Notes: generated by a model from the sequence alone, not told the origin. DNA of 64,000 nucleotides from Talpa occidentalis (GCF_014898055.3 NW_023601322.1:10249312-10313311); one strand, 5' to 3'. Numbered from the stretch's first letter, positions 22,931-34,571 are shown. A program made the numbers and translations.

Positions 22931-25216
22931 ATTACACTAATACCAAAACCGAATAAGGACAACACAAAAAAGGAAAACTACAGGCCAATCTCCCTAATGA
23001 ACACTGATGCAAAAATCCTCAATAAAATTTTAGCTATCAGAATCCAACAATGTATCCATAAGATAATTCACCACGACCAAGTTGGATTCATTCCAGGGGC
23101 ACAAGGATGGTTTAACATCCGAAAATCAATCAACGTTATCCAACACATCAACAAAAAGAAATATAAAAACCATATGATAATATCAATAGATGCTGAGAAA
23201 GCTTTCGACAAAGTGCAACACCCATTCATGATAAAAGCCCTTGAAATTCTTGGGATACAAGGAACATACCTCAACATCATAAAGGCCATCTATGACAAGC
23301 CAACAGCCAGTATCATTCTCAATGGTGAAAAGCTGAAAGCAATTCCATTAAGATCTGGAACAAGACAAGGATGTCCACTCTCACCACTGCTTTTCAATAT
23401 AATACTGGAAGTCCTAGCCAGAGCAATAAGACAAGAGAAAGACATCCAAGGAATCCAAATAGGAAAAGAAGAAGTCAAACTATCACTATTTGCAGATGAT
23501 ATGATAATATACATAGAGAACCCCAAAATCTCCACAGAAAAACTAATTCAACTCATCAATCAATTCAGTAAAGTGGCAGGATACAAAATCAACACGCAAA
23601 AGTCAGTAGCCTTCCTATACACAAACAATAAATCTGAAGAAGAAGAAATCAAAAAAACCACCCCTTTTATTATCGAAACAAAAAAAATCAAATATTTGGG
23701 AATAAATCTAACAAAAGAGGTAAAGGACCTATACAAAGAAAACTATAAAACACTGTTAAAAGAAATAGAAGAAGACACAAAGAAATGGAAAGACATCCCC
23801 TGCTCATGGATTGGAAGAATAAACATTATTAAAATGGCCATCCTACCAAAAGCAATATACAGATTCAATGCTATTCCAATCAAAATCTCAATGGCATTCT
23901 TCAAAGAAATAGAACAATTATTGATGAAATTCATATGGAATCACCAAAAACCCCGAATAGCCAAGCTCTACTGAAAAAAAAGAAGGAAATGGAGGCATCA
24001 CACTCCCAGTCTTCAAACTATACTACAAAGCCATAATCATCAAAACTGCATGGTATTGGAACAAGAACAGACATACAGACCAATGGAATCGAATAGAAAA
24101 TCCAGAATAAACCCACAGATTTATGGTCAACTAATCTTTGACAAAGGAGCAAAGACTATGCATTGGAGCAAAGAAAGTTTGTTCAATAAATGGTGCTGGG
24201 AAAACTGGGTCGCTACATGCAAAAGAATGAAGCTTGACCACTACCTCACACCATACACAAAAATCAACTCAAAATGGATTAAAGAACTAGACATAAGACC
24301 TGAAACCATAAAATACATAGAAGGAAATATAGGCGAAACACTACGGGATTTGCACATCAAAGACATCTTTACAGACACATCACCCAAAGCAGTGATAGTG
24401 AAGACAAAGATAAACAGCTGGGACTACATCAAATTAAAGAGCTTCTGCACAGCAAAAGAGACAATAACAAAAACAAAGAGAAACCCCACCAACTGGGAGA
24501 ACATTTTTGCACCCAACACTAATGATAAAGGACTGATCACAAAAATCTACAAAGAGCTGATGAGACTCAGCAACAACAAAGAAAATAATCCAGTCAAAAA
24601 ATGGGCAGAAGAGCTAAAAAGAAACTTCTCTGAAGAGGAAATGCAAATGGCCAACAGACATATGAAAAAATGTTCAACATCACTTGTAATCAGGGAAATG
24701 CAAATCAAAACTACCATGAGATACCATCTCACACCAGTGAGAATGGCACATATTAAAAAAACTAGCAACAACAAATGTTGGCGAGGATGTGGAGAAAAAG
24801 GAACTCTTGTGCACTGTTGGTGGGAGTGCAAACTGGTCCAACCACTATGGAGAGCTGTGTGGAGATTTCTGGACCTACTAAACATAGAGCTTCCATATGA
24901 TCCAGCAATTCCACTCCTAGGTATTTACCCAAAGGACACAGAAACATCAATTCCAAAGAGCACCTGCACTCCTATGTTTATAGCAGCACTGTTTATAATA
25001 GCTAAGCTTTGGAAACAACCCAAATGCCCAAAAATAGATGACTGGATCAAGAAGATGTGGTACATATATACCATGGAATATTACTCAGCATTCAAAAAAG
25101 ATAAACACATGCAATTTGCAGCAACATGGATGGCACTGGAAGGGATCATGCTCAGCGAAATAAGCCAAAAAGAAAAAGAAAAATACCGGATGGTCTCACT
25201 CATAGCAGGAATCTAG
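22931..25216 (+). pseudogene. L1 ORF2 remnant: reverse transcriptase and C-terminal domain, frameshifted
   Basis: It encodes the ORF2p part that copies L1 and SINE RNA into DNA at a nicked target. The reading frame is open from base 22931 ([20 protein letters not shown]) to a TGA at 23972-23974. It contains '[13 protein letters not shown]' (palm motif A), '[13 protein letters not shown]' (motif B) and the catalytic FADD at 23489-23500. Between about 23960 and 23973 the homologous reading moves one base forward ('[23 protein letters not shown]'-like, split over 23991-24060). At about 24107 one missing A in 'CCAGAATAAACC' moves it back. From there '[14 protein letters not shown]' continues in the original frame to the stop at 25214-25216. 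The C-terminal cysteine motif CX3CX7HX4C ([18 protein letters not shown]) is intact. Only these two compensating changes break the frame. Endonuclease domain absent. Confidence 0.95.
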
Positions 25217-25408
25217 AAAACTTAAATAAGGGACCAGGAAAATGAATATAAGAAAGTGAAAATCAAAATCAACAGAAAACTATGAACCAGAGACACTTTT
25301 TGGGGGCGGGGGGGAAAGGATTGGGGTCAGAATTGGGCGTTTGCAATTGTATGGGGGAATATAAAAATAAAATTTAATATTTTTAAAAAAAAAAAAAAGA
25401 AAAAAAAA
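22931..25408 (+). mobile_element. Recent 5'-truncated L1 retrotransposon
   Basis: The insertion holds the last two thirds of ORF2, a 3'UTR of about 190 bp and an A-rich tail. A perfect 15-bp target-site duplication, TGAATACTCCAGATA, lies at 22916-22930 and 25409-25423, the signature of target-primed reverse transcription. The 5' truncation point falls inside the ORF, with the first base in frame. The 3'UTR has a G-rich tract at 25302-25314 and AATAAA at 25366-25371. The tail is A14 G A8. The plus-strand target reads ATT/TGAA, not the ideal TT/AAAA. It is the youngest large insertion here and cannot move by itself, because ORF1 and the endonuclease are absent. Confidence 0.96.
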
Positions 25409-25423
25409 TGAATACTCCAGATA

Positions 25424-27290
25424 GTATAAAATTATGCATTTATAGTTCCCTGACGTACTACCTTACTGTTAGAGCAGGATTGATGGATTTCCCAGAATGT
25501 ATTAGACCCCAGATCTTTCACTGTAATACTTAAACCTAATACACTGGTGGAATAGTGACTTAATATCTCTTCATCTTAACTGTGTGGAGGATAATGCTAA
25601 AGGAAAGAAATCTAATGTGTGTAGTGCCAATGAATATCTCCCTAACAGCTTTTGAAAGTAAACATACTATCTTTATTAGGAGCTAATTTTAAAGAAATTA
25701 TGTGAAGTGCTAACCTAAATATTTCACAAGTCATAGATGCTTATTTTTTTAAATAAAATATGAAAAGAATTAATAATGGGCTTGATGCATTTAGATACTG
25801 CATTAGGCACTTCCATAATGGGCTTTTGAGAAGCTCAGGTATTTAAGGCAACATAATGCAAATTAATAAAGTACAATAAACATATATACATATATGTGAC
25901 ACATGTTTAGCATTATACCTTGGCAAAAATATAACTTATCCCTGCCAATATTGTTGTCTTTGTTTCAATGTGACAGTAAATATTCTTTGTTAAAGTTTAT
26001 TTCTTCTATAGATCCTTAAGTATAAATTAGTTTATTATTTAAAAAGGATACACATATGCTAGTGGAAAACATAATTGTCCTTCTTTGAAAAAAAGCCTGC
26101 TAATTAAAATAACATGAAATTGATCTAAAACTAGTTTCCTCAATGAATTACTACTTTTCTTATATTCTGTTGAATTTAGGTTGTCTTGCGGAATTTCTTG
26201 TTGAATTTGTGTTGTCTTGGGGAATTTTTTGTTCTCCTTTAGGAAGCAGCAGAAAATATCTGTTGTCAGATATTTTCAATTTTATTGCATCACACATTAA
26301 GCCTACTTGTAGAAACAGATTTCTGGACAGGTTTTCTTTTTCCTTGCTGCCTTTTCCCATTATTCCAATGATTGACCCCATTTTTCTGTATTTGTGAAGG
26401 TTTATAGTCATTCCAATCTCATGACAATGTTCTTCTTTTTATATTTGTATGCTCTGTCTCCACAAAAATTTACTACAAAATAAATAAAGATTTATCTGCA
26501 TAAATGACCACTTTTGGTAAATTCGCATTTAGCAGAGAATATTTGTGGCATAAAAATTTCTAAAAATAATTCTTCACTGTGTTTTTACTCCAGTGACTTC
26601 TCATTGAGAAAGTATTTCATGGCTGCTTGGCAACCACATAATTAGAAGATACAAAATTCATTTTCAGAGGTTCATATATTTTTTGTTTGCTTAGAACTTA
26701 CTATTCAGGTTGTGTTTTTGCTTGGGAAAGAAAAAACTCAATCCTCTTTGACACATGTCAGAATTTCCTAGAGGAAAGGCATATATTTGCCTGTTGACCT
26801 TTGTCCCGTTCAATGAGGAATCTATAACAATTGGCCACTCTCTATAATTTTGCTTCTTGGGTAACCTAATACTGTGGCCATGGAATGTTGGCTTAAGGCA
26901 TAGAAATGGACCTAAATTGGTGGGGGGGAGATTTTCTTATTTAGTGGTTATGGAACAATATCTCAGTTTGATGAAATGTTCCAAACTTTTTAGAAACTGG
27001 TGCACAAAGTACCATGAAGCTTCAGGGTCAAGGCTAATGGGTCCACATTGTACCTCATTTCTGCTTTTCTTCTTATCTGTCAATCAGTCTAATATTCATT
27101 TGTCATCTAGTCACTGTTTTCTATTTCTCATATATGAATGCAGAAGAGAAGGTGGTAGAACCTATATTTGTTTCAACCAAGCTACATGTTGCTGTTACCT
27201 TCTCAAGATACAGTTGTTGTGTTTGGAAATCTTAAAACAATTACAAAGATCTTTAAAAAATTTACAAAAATCTTGAAAAAGAGTTTTACA
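25424..27290. other. Unassigned sequence with a small tandem duplication
   Basis: The longest frame, 139 codons at 26857-27276, has no recognisable domain and a cysteine- and serine-rich, low-order product. I treat it as chance. A duplication at 26170-26231 is listed separately. Near 27245-27290 three imperfect copies of a TTTACAAAGATCTT-like word follow one another. Confidence 0.45.
26170..26231. repeat. Two-copy tandem duplication, 31-bp unit
   Basis: Both units begin TTGAATTT, contain GTTGTCTTG and end TTG. The first is 26170-26200 and the second 26201-26231, differing at about four bases. It is an older local duplication than the one at 18023. Confidence 0.85.
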
Positions 27291-27299
27291 AAGATCAGA

Positions 27300-28130
27300 G
27301 CACATTAGAAAAGAGCTCTAGCCAATGCTCCTGTTTCCGTGGTTCAGCAGGAGTGCTGACTCTGTCACTCCCCCACGTGCCCATCCCACAACAAGCACAG
27401 GTCCAGTTTCATATCTGGAGGGGGTTGGAGTTTTGAAAATGTGCCGATCAGGTTTGAACTCTGCACTGCTGTTGGGAGCAAGGGGAGTGAAGCGACCTTA
27501 AAAGCCATGAAAGATGGGAGGAGCAGAAAGAGTCAGCCACTCTTGCCTGGGACTCTGGCCTGGAAGGACATTCACTTCAGATCTCTGACTCCATGCTCTC
27601 GGTCATCATTGCTGCTCCTGATGCTGGCACAACCAACATCACCTCCTGACTGGCGCTGCTGGCCTGTACCTGGCACCTCTAAAAGCTGCCCTGTCCGCTG
27701 CTGCCTGATCATCTGGCACTGCCTTCTGATCAGCACCTCTGGCCTGTGCCTGAGCAACCTGTAGACCTGTCTCCTGCTGCTGTTGCCTCTGATGCTTCCT
27801 GGCCTGGCCTGCAAATTGCTGCTGGCTGTTGCAGAAGCACTGCAGCAGTGCCACCTATTATTACCTCCAGCTGCCACAGTGAGTTGGGTCCTGGTCCACC
27901 ACTTATGTGTGTGCCACCAGTTGCAGGCTCTAATCAAAGGAGCAACACCATCTTTGCAGGGACTACTGGGCATAGTGGACACTCTCTGGGCTAGGACAGA
28001 TAGCCATTGTGGCCTTTGAAATTCTTTCCTTTTTTAAAAAAATCTCTTCCGATTTCCCCCTTGTAAATAAACCCTGCTGTTACAGTCTGTGTTTGTGTTG
28101 TGTCTTGCAATTCTAAGCACATTGGGAAGG
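27300..28130 (+). mobile_element. GC-rich block, probably a solo LTR
   Basis: Composition jumps from AT-rich to GC-rich across about 27320-28010. Leucine- and alanine-rich frames are then open on both strands, a sign of composition rather than coding. The right end is LTR-like: 'TCCGATTTCCCCCTTGTAAA', AATAAA at 28066-28071, then a GT-rich run 'GTGTTTGTGTTGTGTCTTGC'. No primer-binding site or internal viral gene follows. The family is unknown and the left edge uncertain. A degraded retrocopy of a GC-rich transcript is an alternative. Confidence 0.42.
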
Positions 28131-28244
28131 ACCCAGGACAAGTGATACTTCTCAGGTTTGCATGGTTTCACAGTGATACCAACTGATTATAAAGATAAGG
28201 GCATGGAAATGAATATAAGATAGGGTGTTAAATATGTCATATTT

Positions 28245-28527
28245 TTTTTTTTAAATTTTTTTTAAAGATTTATTTATTTATACAAGCACTGTGTACAGTC
28301 AGAAGCGCGGGAGGGGAGAGAATTCACCAGAGCCAGAGCGGGGAGCAGAGCAGGCAGAAGGACCAAAGTACACTGCTGAGGGGAGCAGCGGGCGGCAGTA
28401 GAGGTCTGCGCACCATGTGGGACCCTCCTCCGGTGGCCAGGGAGCAGCCGGGGAATGAACCGGCGCTGCAGAGGCTGCGGGCAGCTTTGCAACCCAGCGC
28501 TCAACCGCTGCGCCACCGGGGAGGCCC
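28245..28527 (-). mobile_element. T+ tRNA-derived SINE, copy 6 (CpG-rich subgroup)
   Basis: Full-length minus-strand copy with GCTGCGCCACCGGGGAGGCC at the right end and AGATTTATTTATTTATACAA near the left. A perfect 15-bp duplication, AAATATGTCATATTT, lies at 28230-28244 and 28528-28542. The body is very close to copy 2 and keeps many CpGs, so it is probably one of the youngest copies. On its own strand the A box reads TGGCGCAGCGG, matching the Pol III pattern TRGYNNARNNG. The 80- and 82-codon minus-strand frames are SINE sequence. Confidence 0.95.
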
Positions 28528-28544
28528 AAATATGTCATATTTGA

Positions 28545-31425
28545 CAAATATTCCTAAAATTTAAAATGGTTATCTGTTCATGGAAAAAGATATTCTTGAT
28601 AAACTTTTTTTCTTCAATCAAGTCTAAACATGCTAGTTTCCTTTCTAAAATTAACAAGAAATGCATAGTCACAGGATTTTGATTTTTAAAGAGAATAATT
28701 ATTTTCAGTACATTATATTACTATTAAATATGTTCTTTTATTGTAAAACACCTTAGGGTAAAGGCGCCATGCTAATTTTGTTTTTTAAAGTAGAGAGGGA
28801 AATGACGATGAGGCTAAAATTAAAGTATTTTCACTGAGAAAAATTATTTAATTAAAATTTTTCTCACTTAGGTATCTATAAGTGTCAGTTTTCTTTTCAG
28901 AGAGTGGCTGACTTTCTCAGTAGTGCCTGATGTTTACAAATGCAAGGAAACTTTGGTTAATCACATTAAAAATTTTTAATTACATCTTCCCAGGTACTTA
29001 ACATGTTGCCTTATTTCAACAAATTCTACTCAATGTTTTAAAAAAGGAAACTTTCTAAGCTCTGGTAATAATTTTGAAATTTGTTTTAGACCTTTTTAAA
29101 TATAAAGCACAGTTTTGATGACCACATAATTGTAGCAGCAAAGGTGGTATCCACTGTTCAGCTAACACAGTAAATAGGTCCATCAGATTTCTGTGAATAT
29201 GTCATGGAGCTTTTGCATATCTCATAAACATTTCTTTGAAACTATCAGACAACTGTGTGATAGGATTTTCTCATTTGTCAAGACTCACAAGTTCCATTTT
29301 TCTCCACAAGCGATGTTGAGCACAATGTGCAATGTCAACTGGCCTCTATTTAGATAAGCTGGGAGCGCATTAGTTTTCCTTGGGAAGCCATGCACATGCA
29401 GAATTAATTTAGGAAACCAACTGATTTCTTCCTTCCCAGTCGCAATTCAAATGACTCAGGTGTATACCGTGCAGTCGAGAAAAGGCAAGCTATGCAAAGG
29501 CCAGCATTAAACAGTTGCTACTTGAAGAATGACATATTGATGTTAAATCATCATTAAGATAATTTTCAAATAGAGAGAAAAAATTCTCCCTCTCCTGTAG
29601 AGTGTTGCTCATCTAGCATGTCTGGGGGTGAAGAAAACAGTTTCAAAATCCTGCACTGTTTTTTTTTCTTTATGTGAACCTGTTCTTAGGAAAGATGTTT
29701 TCTTACTTATGGCACCGGTCGTCCTAGCAAGTTCAAGGCAATTTTCAAGCACAGGGATTTTCTAAACCATAGTTTCTTTGCTTTAAATAGATATGTAGCA
29801 ATAAATGTCTGAGGAATATTATAATGTGTATGAATTAGGTAAAGTATTTTTTTCTCTTTCATGCAAAACTCATGCTCGACTAATCATCAAATATGATCTT
29901 TTGTCAAAAGCCATTGAACAATTCATTGAATCCTTTATTGTATTCAAAATAATATTTCCTTTTGTGGCATCATTCACATTGTTCATTGAGCCTCAAAATT
30001 GTTTTTAATCACCTGAAACCTAGAAGTTCTGTCTGTAATAATCTTATTTCTGCACTTAACTATGATCCAAATGAGAACATCAACTATTCTCTCTTCTGTG
30101 TTTTATGTGGTTTATCCTAACATTGAGTAATTTACAGCCTGAAGTAGGGGTCAAATTTGTTGTTTTTTTTTTTCATTGAGTTTTTCCCTTTAATTCTATT
30201 TAGTATCATTTCACAGTTTTATTTTCCAAGTCCAAGAATATATGATCTAACTTTCCATTCAAAATATTACTTATGTCGTAACAAATCCAGCCGTCCTTAT
30301 TGATGATTAATAGAGTATATTTCAAATGAACTTGGCAGTCTATCCATTGTTTTCAGATCAGCCTCTTTGCAGTTTCCTTACAATTCAGAAAAAAATATTT
30401 TTCTTTGACTTGCCTCGATTTTGACTAACTTGACCAATTCAGTCACTTAATATGGCTTTCCATAACACAGAACTTGGTAGCAGTGAGTTAAAGACAAAAT
30501 GCTACATTCTCAGAAAGGACTCACCAGCACATTCCAAGTACAGTTTGGGAACCGTTGGGTGGATAGTAATCTTTAAAGTATGGAAATTGGGAGACGAATT
30601 GGAATTTGGGTCTGCTTCATTTCTGGAGAGGACAGTTAAGAAAATCCTCTGCCAGAAAACTACTTATTTCTCTGTAAAATAACTTGATTTCTAAAGGAAA
30701 AGTGAACAGAAATTTCTATTGTTTACAGAGTTGGTAAAAGATGAACCACAAAACCATTACTCTGAGGAGATGCTTTGAGTAAGGCTCCCTGAAATCAACC
30801 ACTAGACTGAAAGGGATTGAAAAAAGTGGTCACCAGAGGACACCCGAGGACGGGCAGCTGAACTAGTGCCAAGCATGAACAAACTGAAGATGGAGAGAAG
30901 CATCAGAGACACAGTGGAGGCATCTGGAGCAATTAAAGCAACAGAAGAAATGTCCCTTTCTCTAGTAAAAAAAAAGAACAATGAAAAATACAGATAACAG
31001 GACTTTATACAATATTTCACAAAGCAAAGAAAAAAGTTCAGGTGAAAACTAAAATTATTGGCTATGAAGCCATTGTAGAAAAGAATCATATACCTGCAGT
31101 CACCCAGTCAGTATATTACTAAAAGAGGCAGTAAGTATAGCCACACTGAGACACTGATCAAGTAATTTCCTGCATGATTTAAACATTGATGGACAACATG
31201 AAACATCCAATTATACGACATACTTGTATTATATTTGGTTAGTGAAGTAGTAGTGGGTATAATTTGTGATAAATCCTTTGTAAGAGGAAAAAAAATTATT
31301 TTTTTAAGATGTCTTAGGTATTTTTTTTTTTGGCAGCCATGAAACATTAGTGATTACAAAGTCATTGTTCTGAATACTCTTGACTTTTTTCACCTTTGCT
31401 GTAGATGTGGTTATGTTTCTTGCCT
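28545..31425. other. Unassigned, largely unique sequence
   Basis: No gene evidence. The frames at 30452-30682 and 30802-31089 show no domain. The 29320-29510 part is unusually motif-dense and is discussed in the findings. Confidence 0.45.
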
Positions 31426-31429
31426 CTTG

Positions 31430-31615
31430 TTTTATTTATTTATTTTAAATTTATTTATTTATATATATTTTACATCATTGTTCATTTTTCAATAATGTTT
31501 GTTTCTCCTCCCGCTCAGGTAAAGTCCCCATAGAATTTCCTCTACCAATTCACCCTTGCACCATCACCACAGTCCCCTGTGTTCCTTCCCCTCTCCCTCA
31601 ACATTTATTATTATC
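31430..31615 (-). mobile_element. Antisense L1 3'UTR-like fragment
   Basis: The 'TTTATATATATTTTACATCA' lead is followed by 'GTCCCCATAGAATTTCC' and a pyrimidine-rich stretch with scattered CACC. This parallels 8045-8135 and the complement of the recent L1 3'UTR. Support comes from this internal similarity only. Confidence 0.42.
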
Positions 31616-31974
31616 AAAGGGGCAAATCTATCTGATGTTTCAGAGGTACAAATGGTCTTACCAAGAGTACAGCTAGAGACTTGACCTCCTTCTTCAGACA
31701 TTCTCCATATGTAGTCAAGGCAACAATCTAGAAGGACAGGGAGTTTGGGGTCTGACTAACCTATAATCTGCTCTATATTTGCTGTGTGATCTAAGACAAA
31801 TTATTTAAACTTTAGTGATGTTGTTTTCCCCTCCTGTAACATGAGTATCATATATCTCTGTTTTACGAGATTGTGAGGATTACTATAGATAAACATAAAT
31901 AGTCAGGACATACAATAAGCTTGTAAAAGGAAAATGGAAGCTTATATTGTTACAACTGTTGTTTTAGTTATTGT

Positions 31975-32290
31975 CTTAGTCCATTTAGGTTGCCATAACA
32001 CAGTTCTCCTGACCAGATGGCTTATAAACAACAGAAATTTATTTTTTTTAACTCTGGAAGTCTGAGCTCAGGATGGCAGCATTCTCAGGTGAGCAACCTT
32101 TTCGGGTTTTCAGACTTCTTGTACCACTACATGGCAGAAAGGACTGGAGAATTCTGTAGGGTCTTTGCTTATAAGAGCATGAATCCCACTCATAGAGGCT
32201 CTGCATCATGACCTAAGCACACTCCAAAGGTCCCTCCTTCTCATATGACATCAGGAATCAGAATTTCAATGAACAAATTTGGGGGAAAAC
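31975..32290 (-). mobile_element. MLT1-type (ERVL-MaLR) LTR, antisense
   Basis: The plus strand reads as the complement of an MLT1-type LTR: 'TTAGTCCATTTAGGTTGCCA', 'TGGCTTATAAACAACAGAAA', 'AGGATGGCAGCATTCTCAGG', 'TACATGGCAGAAAGGACTGG', 'TATAAGAGCATGAATCCCAC', 'CATCATGACCTAAGCACACT' and 'CAAATTTGGGGG'. It is truncated and diverged. The 64-codon frame inside is not a gene. Confidence 0.75.
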
Positions 32291-32357
32291 AAATACTGAG
32301 CTGGAGTTACTGTTATAATTATTGAGAAGAAAGATTGCTTAATAATATGGTCCTTTA

Positions 32358-32614
32358 GGGCCTCCCTGGTGGCGCAAGGGGTTAAGTATTGCACTATGAA
32401 GCAATCAGCAGCACAAGTTTGATCCCCGGCCGGCCAGGGAGCAACCCACATTGTGCAGCAGAACTCTCATGTCTCGCCTGCTCCTCTCAGCAGTGTATTT
32501 CAGTCAGTCTGCCTGTTCGGTTCCCCACTCTGTCTCTGGTGAATCCTTTCACCCCTGTGTCTCCCGGCTTATACCCCAGGTATTGTATGCATAAATAAAT
32601 AAATCTTTAAAAAA
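32358..32614 (+). mobile_element. T+ tRNA-derived SINE, copy 7 (plus strand)
   Basis: Plus-strand copy that shows the family layout directly. The head is GGGCCTCCCTGGTGGCGCAA with the A box. The B-box-like word GTTTGATCCCC follows about 50 bp later, then a tRNA-unrelated body. The end is GCATAAATAAATAAATCTTT plus an A tail. A perfect 17-bp duplication, AATAATATGGTCCTTTA, lies at 32341-32357 and 32615-32631. The target CTT/AATAAT is close to the L1 endonuclease site. Confidence 0.94.
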
Positions 32615-32631
32615 AATAATATGGTCCTTTA

Positions 32632-33825
32632 GTAAGGCTCAGCAGGAGTATGTGGGCTATGAAGTACACCTTAAATTATGGGTAAGATATAGATGCATCA
32701 AGAAGGGGCTATTTAACAATCTATCTAGAGAAAGAAGTATTAGGAAAGACCCCTAAGTGGAATGTTTATGAAAATGTCAAGCAGTTTGGTTCATTTGGTT
32801 CTTGAGAAGCATGACCAAAGATCTCTTTCTCTCTGAGATGCATTATGCATAGTTCGCTTCTATATGGATTGCTGAACGGTCACTTTGATTGCAGTGCTTA
32901 TGCTAGGTCTGTGGTCTGCATGTTTTATATTCCTGGTGTGATTTTTCATTCTCAAGAATTTGCTAGAAGCAGTATGTAAATGCAACCTCTTTTGTATTGC
33001 CAAGGTCTGTCTGTTTCTTACAAGTCAGAGTGAAAATCTACATCAAAATATCAGTTGACTTCAAAGAACAATCATTTCTCACTTGTTTGTATCAAGGGAC
33101 AGTGAACATTTGTGAAGCTTCTACATTTATTTCCAAAATGCAGCTTAAACCTTGTTGAAAGAGCTGCCCAAATCCTCTGCATATATTTACAGAGCTGCAG
33201 ATAGACTTAGAACCTTCCAAAAGGGGGTCTTTTAGATGACCATGACTTCTGATTTTCAGGTGGAACAGATCCCCCAAAAGGGGACATGTTTTTTCACTAA
33301 GCGGGGCAAACTGACCGAAAGTAAATCTTTGAATTATGATATTTTTGTAAATAGGCTAAACTGAAGCAAGGATTTGAGATCATTTTATTGCCAGTCATAG
33401 CTGGAAAAATTTCTCTCCTGAGCATTTACAGCTGTGAAATCACTACAACATATTCTAGTTGAATGTGTTTTTCTTGCCCTGATCCCTGGTACATTTTAGT
33501 TCAAAAAAGGATCCCTGGGTAGAAATGGGTCACTCAGGGCCATAAATGTGCATTTCTGATACCCTTAAAGGACTTTAGATTTACCCATCGGCAAATGACT
33601 TACATGGAGCTTAGAGAAAATATAGTCTATCTATCTAAGATTATTGACATTTAAGGGGAAACTAGGCACATTTCCATTTTTTGCAAGCCTTGAAAATAGA
33701 AAAACATAAATGGTATCTCTAGTAAAGGCCAATATTTGTTACACATATTTTTTTTTTTTGTAAACTCTGCTAGAAAATGGAAATAGAGGCTTAAGCCCAA
33801 ACCATGGTCTTACTCTAACTTACTG
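32632..33825. other. Unassigned stretch between two MLT1-type LTRs
   Basis: No gene seen. It could hold decayed MaLR internal sequence (see findings), but I could not recognise any retroviral reading frame. Confidence 0.4.
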
Positions 33826-33829
33826 TTAC

Positions 33830-34125
33830 CGCAGGCTGGTTTCCTTACAAACAGCAGAAATGCATTTATCACAGGTCTGGAGGTTGGAAGTCTGAGATCA
33901 GGGTGCCAGCATAGTCAACTTCTTCGTGGGGGTCCACACCCCAAAGCCCACATGGTAGAAGAGGCAAAGGAGCTCTCTGGAATCTCTTTCCTAAGGGTGC
34001 TAGCCCCATTCCTGGGGGCTCCACCTTGATGTCATCCCCTTTCAATGGCCCCACCGACACACTGAAGGTTAAGAGATCAACGCAGGAATTTTGAGGGGTC
34101 ACACAATGTTTTAGCATACATTGAA
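33830..34125 (-). mobile_element. Second MLT1-type LTR, antisense
   Basis: The plus strand follows the complement of an MLT1-type LTR: 'TTACAAACAGCAGAAATGCA', 'TCTGGAGGTTGGAAGTCTGA', 'GATCAGGGTGCCAGCATAGT', 'CACATGGTAGAAGAGGCAAA', 'CTAGCCCCATTCCTGGGGGC', 'TTGATGTCATCCCC' and 'CACACAATG'. It has the same orientation as the LTR at 31975-32290 and covers the same LTR region. Confidence 0.75.
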
Positions 34126-34300
34126 AAAATACTCATGTTTCAGGTCAGCAAGGAAAGAAGTTACTAATCTATAATGGGAGTTGGGAATGGTATATATTTT
34201 TCTTGGCTGGAAACAACCAGCTGAGTTTATGATAATGACAAACTATAAATTCCTCATTTTTCATTGTTAGATTTTAAACTTTCAAGAATGTTGGCATCTG

Positions 34301-34571
34301 GGCCTCCCTTGGTGGCGCAGCGGGTTGAGCACAGTGCTGTGAAGTTGTCCGCAGCCTCTGCAGCGCGGGTTCTATCCCAGCTGGCCAGCAAGGGTCCCAC
34401 ATGGCAAAGCAGACCTCTCCTGTTTCGCCTGCTGCTCCCCTCAGCAGTGTATTTCCTCAGTCTGCCTGTTCTGTTCCCTGCTCTGTCTCTGGTGAGTCCT
34501 CTCACCTTCCCGCGCATCTGGCCTATATCCTGGTTCTTGTATAAATAAATAAATCTTTAAAAAAAAAAAAA
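34301..34571 (+). mobile_element. T+ tRNA-derived SINE, copy 8 (plus strand)
   Basis: Plus-strand copy with head GGCCTCCCTTGGTGGCGCAG, A box TGGCGCAGCGG and B-box-like GGTTCTATCCC. The end is TATAAATAAATAAATCTTT with a tail of about A15. The flanking duplication AGAATGTTGGCATCTG at 34285-34300 matches AGAATCTTGGCATCTG at 34572-34587 with one difference. The frames on both strands are SINE-derived. Confidence 0.94.

Noticed and set aside
26857..27276. 139-codon plus-strand frame, the longest outside recognised repeats
   Set aside because: No domain, no Kozak-like context that stands out, no neighbouring exon signals that I can support, and composition like the surrounding non-coding DNA.
27441..27994. 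Overlapping frames of 70-136 codons on both strands
   Set aside because: Open frames on both strands at once reflect GC-rich CTG/CAG wording of the LTR-like block, not coding.
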